From the NCBI GenBank assembly GCA_914767715.1, contig OU612069.1, positions 14,877,387 to 14,941,386 on the forward strand: a DNA stretch of 64,000 nt, read 5' to 3'. Position numbers and translations under genes: made by a program. The notes beneath the pieces were generated by a model. That model saw only the letters and a program-made list of their open reading frames with translations. It made no database searches and was not told the DNA's origin. Below, piece by piece: positions 12,771-23,300 of the stretch. This DNA is from Membranipora membranacea (lineage: Eukaryota > Bryozoa > Gymnolaemata > Cheilostomatida > Membraniporidae). Within the stretch, counting starts at the first letter, position 1. Each line of letters starts with the position of its first letter.

Positions 12771-12975
12771 TATTAAGGCTGGTTCACATTGTAAGACAGC
12801 TAATCAAATTTGAAAAAGAAACCATGATCATATGAAATGGCAACAAGCTAAGATTAGAAGAATGGTTTTTCAACGGGTTATTAAAATCGCAGCTCTGATT
12901 GACTGGCATTACGTTTATTCACCAAAGGAATTAAACCTCAGTGTAATAATGACTGTGTTGTGAACCAGCCTTAAT
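12771..12975. mobile_element. MITE with TATTAAGGCTGGTTCACA ends
   Basis: The left end TATTAAGGCTGGTTCACA is repeated in inverted orientation at the right end (TGTGAACCAGCCTTAATA). The ends include TTAA or TA, compatible with a piggyBac-like or TA-targeting element. The interior of about 170 bp is non-coding. Confidence 0.7.
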
Positions 12976-13620
12976 ACGCACTGCTGTTTCTCCGAGTGGG
13001 TGTTCAATTTCTATCTGCACACAGTGACTTGCAAATTTCTTGTTTGCACTCTAGCCTTTTGTTGAGATACCCAGCAGGCTGACCACGTTAACAGTGTCGT
13101 AGTATAGAAAGAATGGCAGGGGAGGCAAAAGTTTGAGGCAGGTCTAAAACATCACTAGGAGGGTTGCCGCGACCTCCCAAAGCAATTAAGGTTATATAAA
13201 TAGCAAAAGGAAATCCTAAAGGAGCTGTTTCTGACATGGATTATTCAATTAATTTGATTTTAGGCCAGCTCGTGTAGCCTTCTAGGGGGAGACAGTGCCC
13301 CCCCCCCACTTCAATACAATCATCATCATCACACCTCTAGCTGTACAATCATCATCACAACACCAATGGTCTGCTGAATGTTAAACAAATAAAGTACATA
13401 ACATAGTACCATTTCCCAATAGCCAATTTAAAATCTGTCAGTCTACTTTTCACTTTGCTTCTATGGTAACCCATTGTTTGCTAACAGGCTTATTGACATA
13501 AAATCTTATACTGCATAGCACAGATACTATAATACACTGGTCATTGTGCATAGTATCCGCTTGCCCATTGATAAGTGTATAGGATTATTCATCTTTTAGA
13601 CTGTAGTTGCAGCTGCGCAC

Positions 13621-13628
13621 TATAAATA
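13621..13628 (+). promoter_or_regulatory. Possible TATA box of the TMEM272-like gene
   Basis: TATAAATA lies 157 bp before the start codon at 13778. A start about 30 bp downstream would give a 5' leader of roughly 125 bp. Position is the only support. Confidence 0.35.
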
Positions 13629-13777
13629 CAATATTTAAAATCAGGCCAAGCACATTACCTGTTGTTGTTTAGCCTAGATTGGGAGTAGTGTAGTGCGAGC
13701 AGCAAGAGCTAGACGAGTACCAAAGGCGAGGAGAGGGGATTCAGTGAACATTTAAAGGAACAGATATAAATTGAAAA

Positions 13778-16700
13778 ATGGGAGGTATGTGATATCGGAA
13801 TAGTTTTCAACATTCACGCAGAGGAGAGTAAATAATTTAGTTTTTTTTTGTGATTGATATGATGATGAAAATGGTTACATTTCGCTTTTCCAGACTTGAA
13901 TTGGGTTTTTGTTTCCTAGCTCAAATATAGAGAACATCTGCATCTTCAGTTTCTAACATGTAATTATATTCTAATATGTATTCTGGTAGAGGCACTGAAA
14001 TTGTTGATATTTTACTCCATGATCTTCGTCATTTGACCTACATTGGTTTCAATGTAAGCCTTTATCACGTCTACTAACTTCTAAAAAAATCGAGGACAAC
14101 TATCAGTAACTATATGTTATACCCGAGAGGAGTGAATGTTACTAGTTTGTGACTTTGTGTTAGCTAGTACTTTATTTTGGCGAGCAAAGGTGGAACTCTA
14201 TATGGAGTAGTGAGTGCATGTTAGCTAGCGTCAAAGTTAGCAATTTCACGTACATGGGAAATAACAAGCTTTTCATGCAAATACTTCACAATTGCATGGT
14301 TTGTAAACGTTTAGCATGACCGGTAAGGCTTTCCATTTCCAGGGCACAGTTGGATAATCAGAGTTGTGCAATTTGATAGTCAACTTCTGTCAAGTACCCT
14401 GTTTTTTTTTATTCAGTCGACGAACCACCAGCTTACGCCAGTATCTTTGGCGAGCTAGCAGCTAAGAAGGCGACATCAGATGGAGTGGTGGATTTCACAA
14501 AGGAGGCAGCAGGGGTTATGGATAAAAAAGCCTCCGGTGTAGCTGGTAAAATCTGCTGCGGCATTTTCTGTGGACTGATTGGAATGGCTCTTCCCGTCGC
14601 AGAGATAGTTATTGGTAAGTGGTTAAAAGAAACAGCGCACATTTCACAAAAACATTTTCAACCCCTACACACTTTAAAAAAAGTGTTGTACTATTATGAA
14701 ATAAGCTGCTCATTTGCCATAAAGGGTGTTGCTCTAATTTCCCATGGAAAAAGGGGGACTAACTGTACTGTAGGGTCCATTTCTGTTCTGTAGTATTTGA
14801 TGAGGTATAGGGATTTTTGGCAATTATCTTAATCAATGAACACATACTCTAAGTGCTCAGACAGCTGCAAGCTGTGTTTGTAGCATTAAATTATCTTTGA
14901 TAATGTAATGCCACCAACACTCTGTCCTAACACTTCGACTACAAGGAATGATTAGTAGGTCAGTTGTCAGGAAATTTTGGGTATGGGTGTCAAATCTATT
15001 TTAATCTGTTCACTTGTAGTGACAGTGCCAACAACAAACTTATCAATATAATCCTAATCCAGTCTTTACTCTAAAATTAGCTCACACCTTATCTTAGCAT
15101 GCTAAACAAAGTCATTTAGATAAGAGCGATGAGAGCTAAACTTCTGGGTGTTGTCTATTTCTATAAGTTTATATACCAAAAAATGTAGAACAAGTTTAAT
15201 CCATTTGCCTGCATTCCAGTTGCTCCCGATCCACTGCTCACGCTGAGGTGTGACCAGTGGATCGGGAGCAACTGGAATACAGGCAATTGGATTTAACTTG
15301 ATCTAACTAAAATGTGGTCTTTTTTACCGCATCGAGTTGCATTCAGCGAGTCAATTTAGGCCCTGCAAATGAATTAAGCCTGGTCCTATTCCTAGCTAAG
15401 TTCCATACAAACATCTTAGGAAGTAGGCCTAGGGGCAAGAGACTCAAAATTGAATCAATTTTATTCAAAGTCAGTGTGTCAATTTTAACATCTTTTACTG
15501 ATTTAATGGCTTCTCAACTACTAGTCTGAGCCCCAAGACTTTGCCCCTCCACCCGCCCGACGCCCCCTCCCCCCAGAGACTCAACTACAAAATATTTAGG
15601 CAGCTATATGTGTACATACTGGTTTTATTGCATAACAATTTTCAGCCTATTGGTAACTACTGCAGTGTAAATATTGCCTAACCAAACATATCTAGACAAT
15701 TCAAATACACACTTTGCTGGGTAATTAGCAATACTGCTCATTATGATCCCTGGGTAGAAAACCTTGATAAGAAGGCGGAATACTTAATGTTTTCATCCAG
15801 TCTTACAAACTTTACTAACCAAAACAAAGGGTAGCCACAAGTTTAAAAAAGCATATGATTTATTTTAAAATCAGGAATGTTTTTGTAAAAATCCAATATA
15901 CTTTACCCATTGCATCGAGTTGTGAATTTGAGAACTAGGCCCCTATTAGCCTCAAAGCCTTACTTCCTAGAATTATATGTAAACTACCACCTCAATCAAA
16001 TATTTCATCATGTTTTTATGAGTCAGGGACCAGGGAGGGTCGGGGGAGGAGTAAGGGAAAGCTAGAATGATCGAAGTTTCCCAATGCAACCACAAAAAAA
16101 TATTATATCAGGTCTTGCGGAGATCAGGAGGGAGAGGGGAGGCTAGAAAGGCAAAGGTTTTCCAGGACTACCACTAACCATAGTTATACCATGTCTCTTA
16201 TCGCTGATCTGTTTGTTACAGGAGCTCTGTATTTGAATGACTGCCCGGCTCAGTACTTATTACCGATATACCTCATAGTATCCGGTGTGTTCGGACTCCT
16301 TTCTGGTAGCAGCAGCGGAGGGCAGCGATTCTCAAAAAGTGAGTCATACCGTCAGTCTCTAAATGTCTGCATTCTTTCTTAAATTTCTGTATGACAATAG
16401 GTCAAACCACTTGTTCCATCGTGATTAAATTTGATTATTAATAATCAATATAAAATCCCATTCACAGTAGCTCTCAACTGTGTATGGGATTTTACATTTT
16501 ACATTGAAAATTAATAATCAAATTTATTACAATGGAACAAGTTGGCTTTTACCTAGATCAAGTTTGATCCATTTGCCTACGCTTTGGAGTTGCCGCCCCC
16601 CCCCCCCCTCTACGGCGTGACCAGTGAATCGGGAGCAACTCAGAATGCAGGCAAATCGACCAAACTTGGTCTGGCTTTTACCTAATTATGGTCTATGGCT

Positions 16701-19114
16701 AAAGTTCCACTGCCATGGAAAGAAATTTGTATCAATGTAAAACCAATAAATCATGGTCATTTCTGGTTGAGAGTGTCTGTGTTCCAATGATTTATGGGTG
16801 TTTCCATGGATAAAATCGGCATTAATTGCCAATTGATTTCTCCATTTAAGTTTAGGTTTTCCAAAAAAGGCCGTATCTGTCCTACACTGAAGAGTGCTGC
16901 TAGTAGCTGATAAAAAGTAGAATTCAAATTTCAGCCAATCTTTCATATGCAACTGTATACGTACATCTTGTGATGCCAATGAAAATGAGAAAGCTTAAAA
17001 TTGCATTGTGGGATACTTTTGAACTTATTGCAAAAATTCCCTCTCATATATACACTCATTTTACTCTACTTCAAATCACTGTATGTTTAATTCAACATCT
17101 CATTCGTTGCATTATGATGTCACAGTCTCAAGGAAGTGCTTGTTTCTTGTATTGCACTTCCATGAGACTGTGCCAGCACTTTCCCACCATCAATAATACA
17201 TGGCAAGTAGAGCATTGGAATTTTCACCATGCAAGTCTGACACAGCCTTATTATAAGTGACTGCTTATTGGCTAAGATCAAAGTGTCGCTGCCAATGGCT
17301 GATTAGTGCCAGTTCAGTTTTGGCAGCTCGCTGCACACCCACGATTAGGAGGTCTTCTATGGCCTCACCTCTAGGATGCATTCTAGTTTTCTAGAATGTA
17401 TCACATTCTCAGTATAAGGATTTAGGGCACCTTGCGTCCCTCATTAGGGGCAACCCAATCTTCTGTTTCTTACTAAACAGCAAGTAACTGCCTGACTATA
17501 TTTCGTATAGGTGTTTGGGTAGTCTTTAATGCAACATACCCTGCTGAACTTAATCACAATTTTATTTTCTTACCAGATAAGGATGACGATGAAGAGGAAG
17601 AGAGTGGTAAAGCTAAGTTCATGAAATGTGTCGGATGTTTCGGTAACTGTGTCGGCATGTTCGTCTTTGCCTGGTTCATCTGTGGTGAGTATAGGAATAC
17701 AAATTAGTAACAACTTTTCCAGTTCATCTACATAAAAGTAGGAGGTGGCTCAATTGGTAAGAGCGCCGTTCCCTTTGCATGTAAGTGTGGAAGGTCGTTT
17801 TTTGAATCCCAGGTGTGCTCCAACCTGCCTGCTAACAGAGAGCAACCTGGCGCAGAAACTGCGGCCTCGACATTAAGGCAAAAAATATAAAATAAATTTC
17901 TCGTTTAGACTACAAACTACTAGCAACTTTTAACAAGTTTATCTACAAGCAGTTCTGTGATATGGAATAAATAATTGTGTCAAGCATGTTTGTCATCATT
18001 TGAGAAACTGCGGACTGAAAGCTGTATTTGAATAAACAAGAATATCGGAAATTTTCTCCTCATGAGTGTGTTAAAAGTGGGTAGAGATCTATCTACATAG
18101 TAATCTGAGTATGCAGGTTTCAATCCAATGTCAATATTGAACTAATATCAAGTCTGAGTTTGCCAAGTCTACTTTCAGTGTGCCTCATGTTCGTACACCT
18201 CTTTATTTCATTGATTTTCAAAGTCAGATAGAAATTTTGTTTGTAGTGTGTTTATGTTGGACTAGCAATTGAGATTTGCAAGGGTTTTGGCAGCTTTTTC
18301 ACATATGCCTGAATGCTTGTTTTTATGTATAAGATAAATTTTTAAACCTTCTCCAATCATGTTTGGTATGGAATGCAGATTCAGTGACCCTGGCTGTCAT
18401 GTTGTTCTACAACATTTGAGCTTTCATTAAACTCATGTGGATAAATTAGAATTGGAAAATTATATAGCATATACTTGCTTAAAAAACCTAGGGTGGTTGT
18501 TAATGGGAGTGCAATTCCATTTCCACAATAAAGGAATGCCACTGTACCAAGGACCCAAGAAAAATGCAAAAGCTCAAATTTTGCCAATCCTCACACTAAT
18601 ACAAGTATTCTCCGAGTGTTAATATACCAAAGAACCCAAATGAATATCACTCACATATAATGTTTTTGACCAAGCAATAGTTGTTGTACATAATATGTTG
18701 TGGCTCCGCGTATGACAAAATACAAGCTTTGTTGATACTCAAAACTTGCCATTATAACATCTTTTGACAAATCCAATGAAGTTTTTTTATTATCATTTCC
18801 CTAACTTATTTTTCAACTATTTAGGTAACGTCTGGACGTTCCAAATGCAAGAGTGCGATTCAAGCGTCACTCTCATGGCTAACTCAACAAACCTGCCCTG
18901 CTTCACTAAGGACGCTGCTTACTCCGCCTCCGACGTCTACTGCAAACAGCTCCTCTACGACTTCACCTTCTGGGCTATCATCGTAAAGTGGATTATGTAT
19001 GGAATTCTGATCCTTGTTGGTTTGATCGGTTGCATCTGTTGTTGCGTAGCATTCTGTTGCGCTGGCAAGAAAGCTGGCGGAGACATGGCAATGAAAGCTG
19101 ATGATAATGTTTAA
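13778..19114 (+). CDS. TMEM272-like multi-pass membrane protein
   Basis: Five exons: 13778-13784, 14417-14614, 16222-16338, 17577-17684, 18825-19114; all four introns are phase 1 and the 720-nt sum gives 239 residues. Residues 1-12 read MGVDEPPAYASI. Then come a charged amphipathic stretch, membrane helix 1 with CCGIFCGLIGMALPVAEIVIG, the family signature YLNDCP followed by PIYLIVSGVFGLL (helix 2), an acidic loop DDDEEEE, helix 3 (CVGMFVFAWFIC) with exon 5 continuing GNVWTF, a cysteine-bearing extracellular loop, and helix 4 ending in a Cys-rich turn (CICCCVAFCC) before a short lysine-rich tail. The dCP-IPIYL pattern is typical of TMEM272. Molecular function of the family is not established. 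The two-codon first coding exon is supported by exact phase and a Kozak-like AAAATGG. Introns 2 and 3 hold MITEs and a SINE lies in intron 4. Confidence 0.88.
15187..15304. mobile_element. Foldback MITE family 1, copy 1
   Basis: 118 bp. The ends AGAACAAGTTTAATCCATTT and the inverted TTAACTTGATCT match the family. The arms around ATTCCAGTTGCTCCCGATCC pair with the right half. Flanks share only AAAATGT, an eroded form of the 11-bp duplication seen in the other copies. Lies in TMEM272-like intron 2. Confidence 0.8.
16407..16545. repeat. AT-rich foldback element
   Basis: CACTTGTTCCAT, AATTTGATTATTAAT and AAATCCCAT on the left pair with ATGGGATTT, ATTAATAATCAAATT and ATGGAACAAGTTG on the right: arms of about 55 bp around a 20-bp loop. 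Its right end touches the 11-bp target duplication of the next element. Confidence 0.7.
16555..16672. mobile_element. Foldback MITE family 1, copy 2
   Basis: 118 bp, ends AGATCAAGTTTGATCC and inverted ACCAAACTTGGTCT. Both flanks carry an exact 11-bp duplication GGCTTTTACCT (16544-16554 and 16673-16683). The left arm contains a run of C next to CTCTACGGCGTGACCAGTG. Lies in TMEM272-like intron 3. Confidence 0.88.
17105..17270. repeat. Foldback element (family 2), copy 2
   Basis: Matches 2175-2350: GATGTCACAGTCTC, then the loop GGAAGTGCTTGTTTCTTGTA shared with copy 1, then GAGACTGTG, followed by CCACCATCAATAAT and CAAGTAGAG as in copy 1. It lies in intron 3 of the TMEM272-like gene. The right arm is more decayed than in copy 1. 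Confidence 0.65.
17325..17490 (+). repeat. Second copy of the 7195-7390 repeat
   Basis: Shares CACGATTAGGAGGTC, GATGCATTCTAGTTTTCTAG and the AGGGGCA/AATCTTCTGTTT end with the minus-strand copy at 7195-7390. It lies in intron 3 of the TMEM272-like gene. Confidence 0.6.
17738..17890 (+). mobile_element. tRNA-derived SINE (GTAGGAGG family)
   Basis: Head GTAGGAGGTGGCTCAATTGG (box A-like), a degenerate box B (TTTGAATCCC), then the family body GGTGTGCTCCAACCTGCC, GAGAGCAACCTGGCGCAGA, GCGGCCTCG. Lies in TMEM272-like intron 4. Confidence 0.75.
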
Positions 19115-19320
19115 AATATGTAGAAAGAAAGTAGGCGGACAAAAAATTAAACCAGAACTTTTGATGTGAATATCTTCTATATCTTATGACCATAGTGACC
19201 TCTCTAAAGACCTTATTCTGGGACAATCACTAAAATTAGCATCGTGTCGTCACAGATAAAGCAATGGAGTAAGAGTACAAATCACTTGGCTACGATTGAA
19301 GTTTTTGTCAGCGGGGAATT

Positions 19321-19512
19321 CTACTTTTGTCTTGACTGATGTAGGTTTTTCTTCTCCTCAATCCAATGTAGAGAATGAAAATAAGCCACCACACAGACAT
19401 TGAGATAACACATATTAGCATGTGTATCTCTAATCGTTAACATCAATTTAGTCTGAGTACCTTTTGTGGGCTCGCCGCATATTCTAGATATTGAGATCGG
19501 GTCTCCACACAT
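19321..19512 (-). repeat. Coding-like repeat sharing a TIRDxHA block
   Basis: The minus-strand frame has GTQTKLMLTIRDTHANM, closely resembling IKLILTIRDSHAYEEY at 45756-45970. The DNA also resembles 46700-46740 and 53860-53905. The recurrence suggests fragments of a mobile element or dispersed gene family rather than a local gene. Confidence 0.35.
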
Positions 19513-19885
19513 TTTTTCTGCTGATAGAACTTAAGCTACACGAATCAATTCAGGCCTTATTGATCAGTGATATGTGAAAGTATATAACGTTGTCAGTGTC
19601 AGTCAATTATAATTTATTCACATTTTGTTTTGTCCTCGTTTCAGCTAAAACATACTATTCTCTTCATATCTGATAGCAAATTTAAAGTCAGTTTTTTTTA
19701 ACAGGCTACCTACCCTCAAGCATTTTCTGTGATTTCAACTAAATTCATCTTAAACAGCATTTTTAACTCAATAAACTGCTGCGTGCCTTCATGTCTTGTA
19801 TATAAGTATGGTGATAATTTCTTACTAACCGAATCATTCAACTGCTACCATTGTTTTGTGATTTTCTCCTCTGGTATTTAATATA

Positions 19886-19891
19886 AATAAA
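19886..19891 (+). terminator. Polyadenylation signal of the TMEM272-like gene
   Basis: AATAAA about 770 bp after the stop codon, the best match after 19114; an A-rich stretch follows. A shorter 3' UTR cannot be excluded. Confidence 0.4.
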
Positions 19892-20339
19892 GGAAAAAAC
19901 TACAAAAAAATTCTGAAGAACATTCTAATAAGGCTAATCTAGTCCTCTTTATTAGTTTGTCTGTTTCAATAAATATCCAGTCCAGAACAAGGAGGTACCC
20001 TATAGGGGAGTAAAGTATTCACAAGAGAAAAAGTAAGCCTATTCACACATTGTTGAGAAAGTGAACTTTATTGCTAAATCAGATTTACTCACCAGCTTCA
20101 CTTTATATAAGCTCCTGCTTCCTAGCTAATTTTAAGTCGCCACCAAACTGGCTGAACTAAATTCTAGCTATCATTTGCCCCCATTGGATGAATGAGATAT
20201 GAAAATCCAAAGGAATACTTAGCTGTTTGAAACATAAAGGCTATCACGTTATTGGTGTTTCCTTGTCTTTGAGAAGGGGCTGGCCGAGGTAATTAAAATC
20301 AAATTAAGTTCAGGCCTAAGCGAGCCATAGAACCCAGCA

Positions 20340-23300
20340 TCACGTTATTGGTAACAGAGTGGATACATCTTGAGGAGGAGAGTTCAGCATCCTCATCTCT
20401 ATCCTGTCCATAATCCCAAACAGCTCAGCTGCCTCCTCATTCATACGTCGAGAAAACTCCTCCATAGCTAGTGCTGTTTCCTGCAAAAATGGATTGGTAG
20501 GTTTATCAATTTATCGCCGGAATAATTATTTTCTGGTCTGATTTTGAGTGTGCTTATGACGAAAACCATTGATAAGAATATACATCGGTGACTGTAACAA
20601 TTTAGCATGGTTACTACATGTGAGGATGTTTAAAGGGCTCTATGCATCAATATCTGGAAATACTGCAATAATTATCAATAGCTCATGCTACCTGCCACAC
20701 TGAATTATGTTCCTACGAAAAATGAACAGATAACTCTTAACTTGTAGATCAATGGGTTCATCCTATGATCAAACATGATGTTGGGAGATTGGAAGTTTGA
20801 CTCTATGATTTGAAAATAAATTGTGGATTATGACAGAATCAAGCTTTTGGTTTTTTTCACTCGTTGCATAAAGATTCTCAACAGCCATAGCCACTTTATA
20901 TGCTCAAACTTTACTAGCCTTGCAGGACAAGCTTTGTTGTGGGGGGGGGGGAATCCAACAACAAAGGTTGTCAAGACAGGCTAAATCTTTGCATACCTCA
21001 ATGATTCTTGCGGCGATATCCATCCTCTGATTCAATGTGAGTTTCTGTCTCCTTCGTATAAGCTCTGCTGGAGCTGATTGGATATCACGCCTGTGTATCC
21101 ACCTATCACAAGTCTGATTGGCTAACCTCCTTTGTACGATTGGCTCATTCTTCAAGTCAGATATAGCATGAGACTGCATGAACTGACAAGGAGCGTTTTG
21201 ATTGGTTGCTGATATGTCATTTGATTTGTTTTTAGCTGATGAGGTGAGAGAAGCTGTCAAGGGGGAGTTTGACTTCTCAGCGACACTTGTGACATCCTCT
21301 GTGACATTTGTGATATCCTCTGTTACACTCGTGACCTCCTCTGTGACACCTGTGACAACAGGTGTTATGTCTTCTACCTGTAGTAATCTACGACTCTGTT
21401 CTATCATCATCTCCCGAGTCTAGTCAAAATAATTAGAAACATGTCAACTTTATTTCTCTAAATTATCAAATTCAAAAGGAGTTAAAAACAAAAAGTATAA
21501 ACGGAGAAACCACTGATTGTGTTGTCATCGTGAATGTCCGTCAGTCACAGTATAGCAATATGGGATATACATTTAGGCAAATGGCTGAGCTTTGTGAGGT
21601 CTTGTTTCGACACAAGTTCCGGCATGTATTCTTAGTGGAGGAATCAAGTTTATAATTATAAGGTTACATGGGTCTCTACAGTCATTTTTCTTACCTCAGG
21701 ATAATCTTTGAGCAGACTCCACAAGTCATTCTTACTGAGAGCGAAGCAGTCCGAGTACCCGACACTCATAACGTTGGCGTTACGTCTGTTTCCTGTCTTC
21801 AGTCCCGGTATCTCAAGTATACTTATCTCACCAAAGACGTGACCTGAACTCAGAGTGGCCAGGTCTGTCCCGTCATCTGTTAGAACCTAGTACAACATAA
21901 GAAGATATATCCTAGAGGAGTGAAGAAGGAGGGAAAGTTTGCAATTTGCACACACTACAACTGAAATTTACTCCACCTTTTTGCCTTGCATGGGCTCCAA
22001 CCACAGCCAGCCAAATTAAAATCACCCCAAAACCAGCTAAACTGAACTCTGGGTATCAGTTATTACCCTCGGTTATGAGTGATTCAAAATACATAACTCT
22101 GCGACTGGACCTTACCAGGTAGGTTAGAGATCTAGATGAATGCATAATAGACAGTAGCAGGTAATTTTAAAATAATTATTCTTGATGATTAGGTATGAGG
22201 TAGAGTTCAGTTAAGCTATACTGGGAGTGACTTAATATAGGCTAGGCAATATCTTCACAAGCTAGGGTCGAAGTTTTGTAAAGTAACTAGTTTTATTAAA
22301 TGTTAACTAGGCATAAACTTCAATATTTCAAGCCGACAAGTAACGATAAAAGTAAACTTAATAGCCGATAATACACACATATCCATCCTGTGTAACATCC
22401 AAGTTACCTTACCCTGGCCAAGAAAAGATTTAGTAATTGTCTTACCTTGAGCATACCAGTTTTGATGATGAACATTTCTCTGCCTATATCACCTCTCTTA
22501 CATATATAATCACCAGGGCTGAACACCTGTAGTCTTAGCTTAAGTACCAGCTCTATCAGAAACCCAGGCTCACATGTTTTAAATATGCTCACCTGCTTCA
22601 AAGTGTTTATGTGTACGTGTAGCGCTATCCTCGCTCTATGGTGTCAGAAAAAAAACAGTCTGATAAAAGTGTGTTTCGGCTCATCAGTCGAGCACATCCA
22701 GTTTAGCCTTAGAGATTTTATATTAGAGTGAAGGTGACTCATCACTCTTTAACGCAACCATAATGCAACAAAGTCTTGGCCCCAGACGAATAAAATTCCC
22801 AGGAAGGAGTTTTCACGAAGGGTTTTATGAGTGTGTAAAGAGAAAAGACCTAAAATTGATTGGAGTCTACTTATGTAGCTCTTCGTCCAGTTTCTGCTTC
22901 TTTGAATATGAAATTATTCTCTGAGAAATTAAAGTTATTAGCCACCTGAACCTTGAAGCAGGCAACAATAGTACAATTTTAAATGTCAATTAGTCTCGGG
23001 TTTAGCACCGAATTGACCAGCCAACTTTTTGGTTTGGTTCTCCCTCAACCCAGCAGTAAATCAGAGCCGTAATATTTGTCTCAAAGACATTAAGACCCTA
23101 GTCAAGTTCCATCAATAATCCTGATAACAAAAAGTTGAATGCTGTTTGATGTAGAAACTAATAGTGAATCTCCCTATACCTTAGATTGTTTGGTAGATCA
23201 GATAAGAGCTCCTCCTCATCCAGGAAATGTTGATTAGACCAGACGTACTCAAACCATCTCATCACTCTACTCTCTGTCTTACTACCAACTCCTCTAATCT

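Larger units (their letters stand above)
8000..13600. other. Intergenic, repeat-bearing, no convincing gene
   Basis: Open frames here (for example 9658-9918, 9828-10139, 10430-10627) are AT-rich, lack splice context and show no family motif. A diverged dispersed repeat recurs near 8200-8480, 14105-14270, 19985-20230, 21895-22060 and 24745-24800, recognised by GGAGT(G/A)AA and a later form of CTAAACT(C/G)TAGCTATCATTTGCC. I see nothing functional. Confidence 0.5.
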
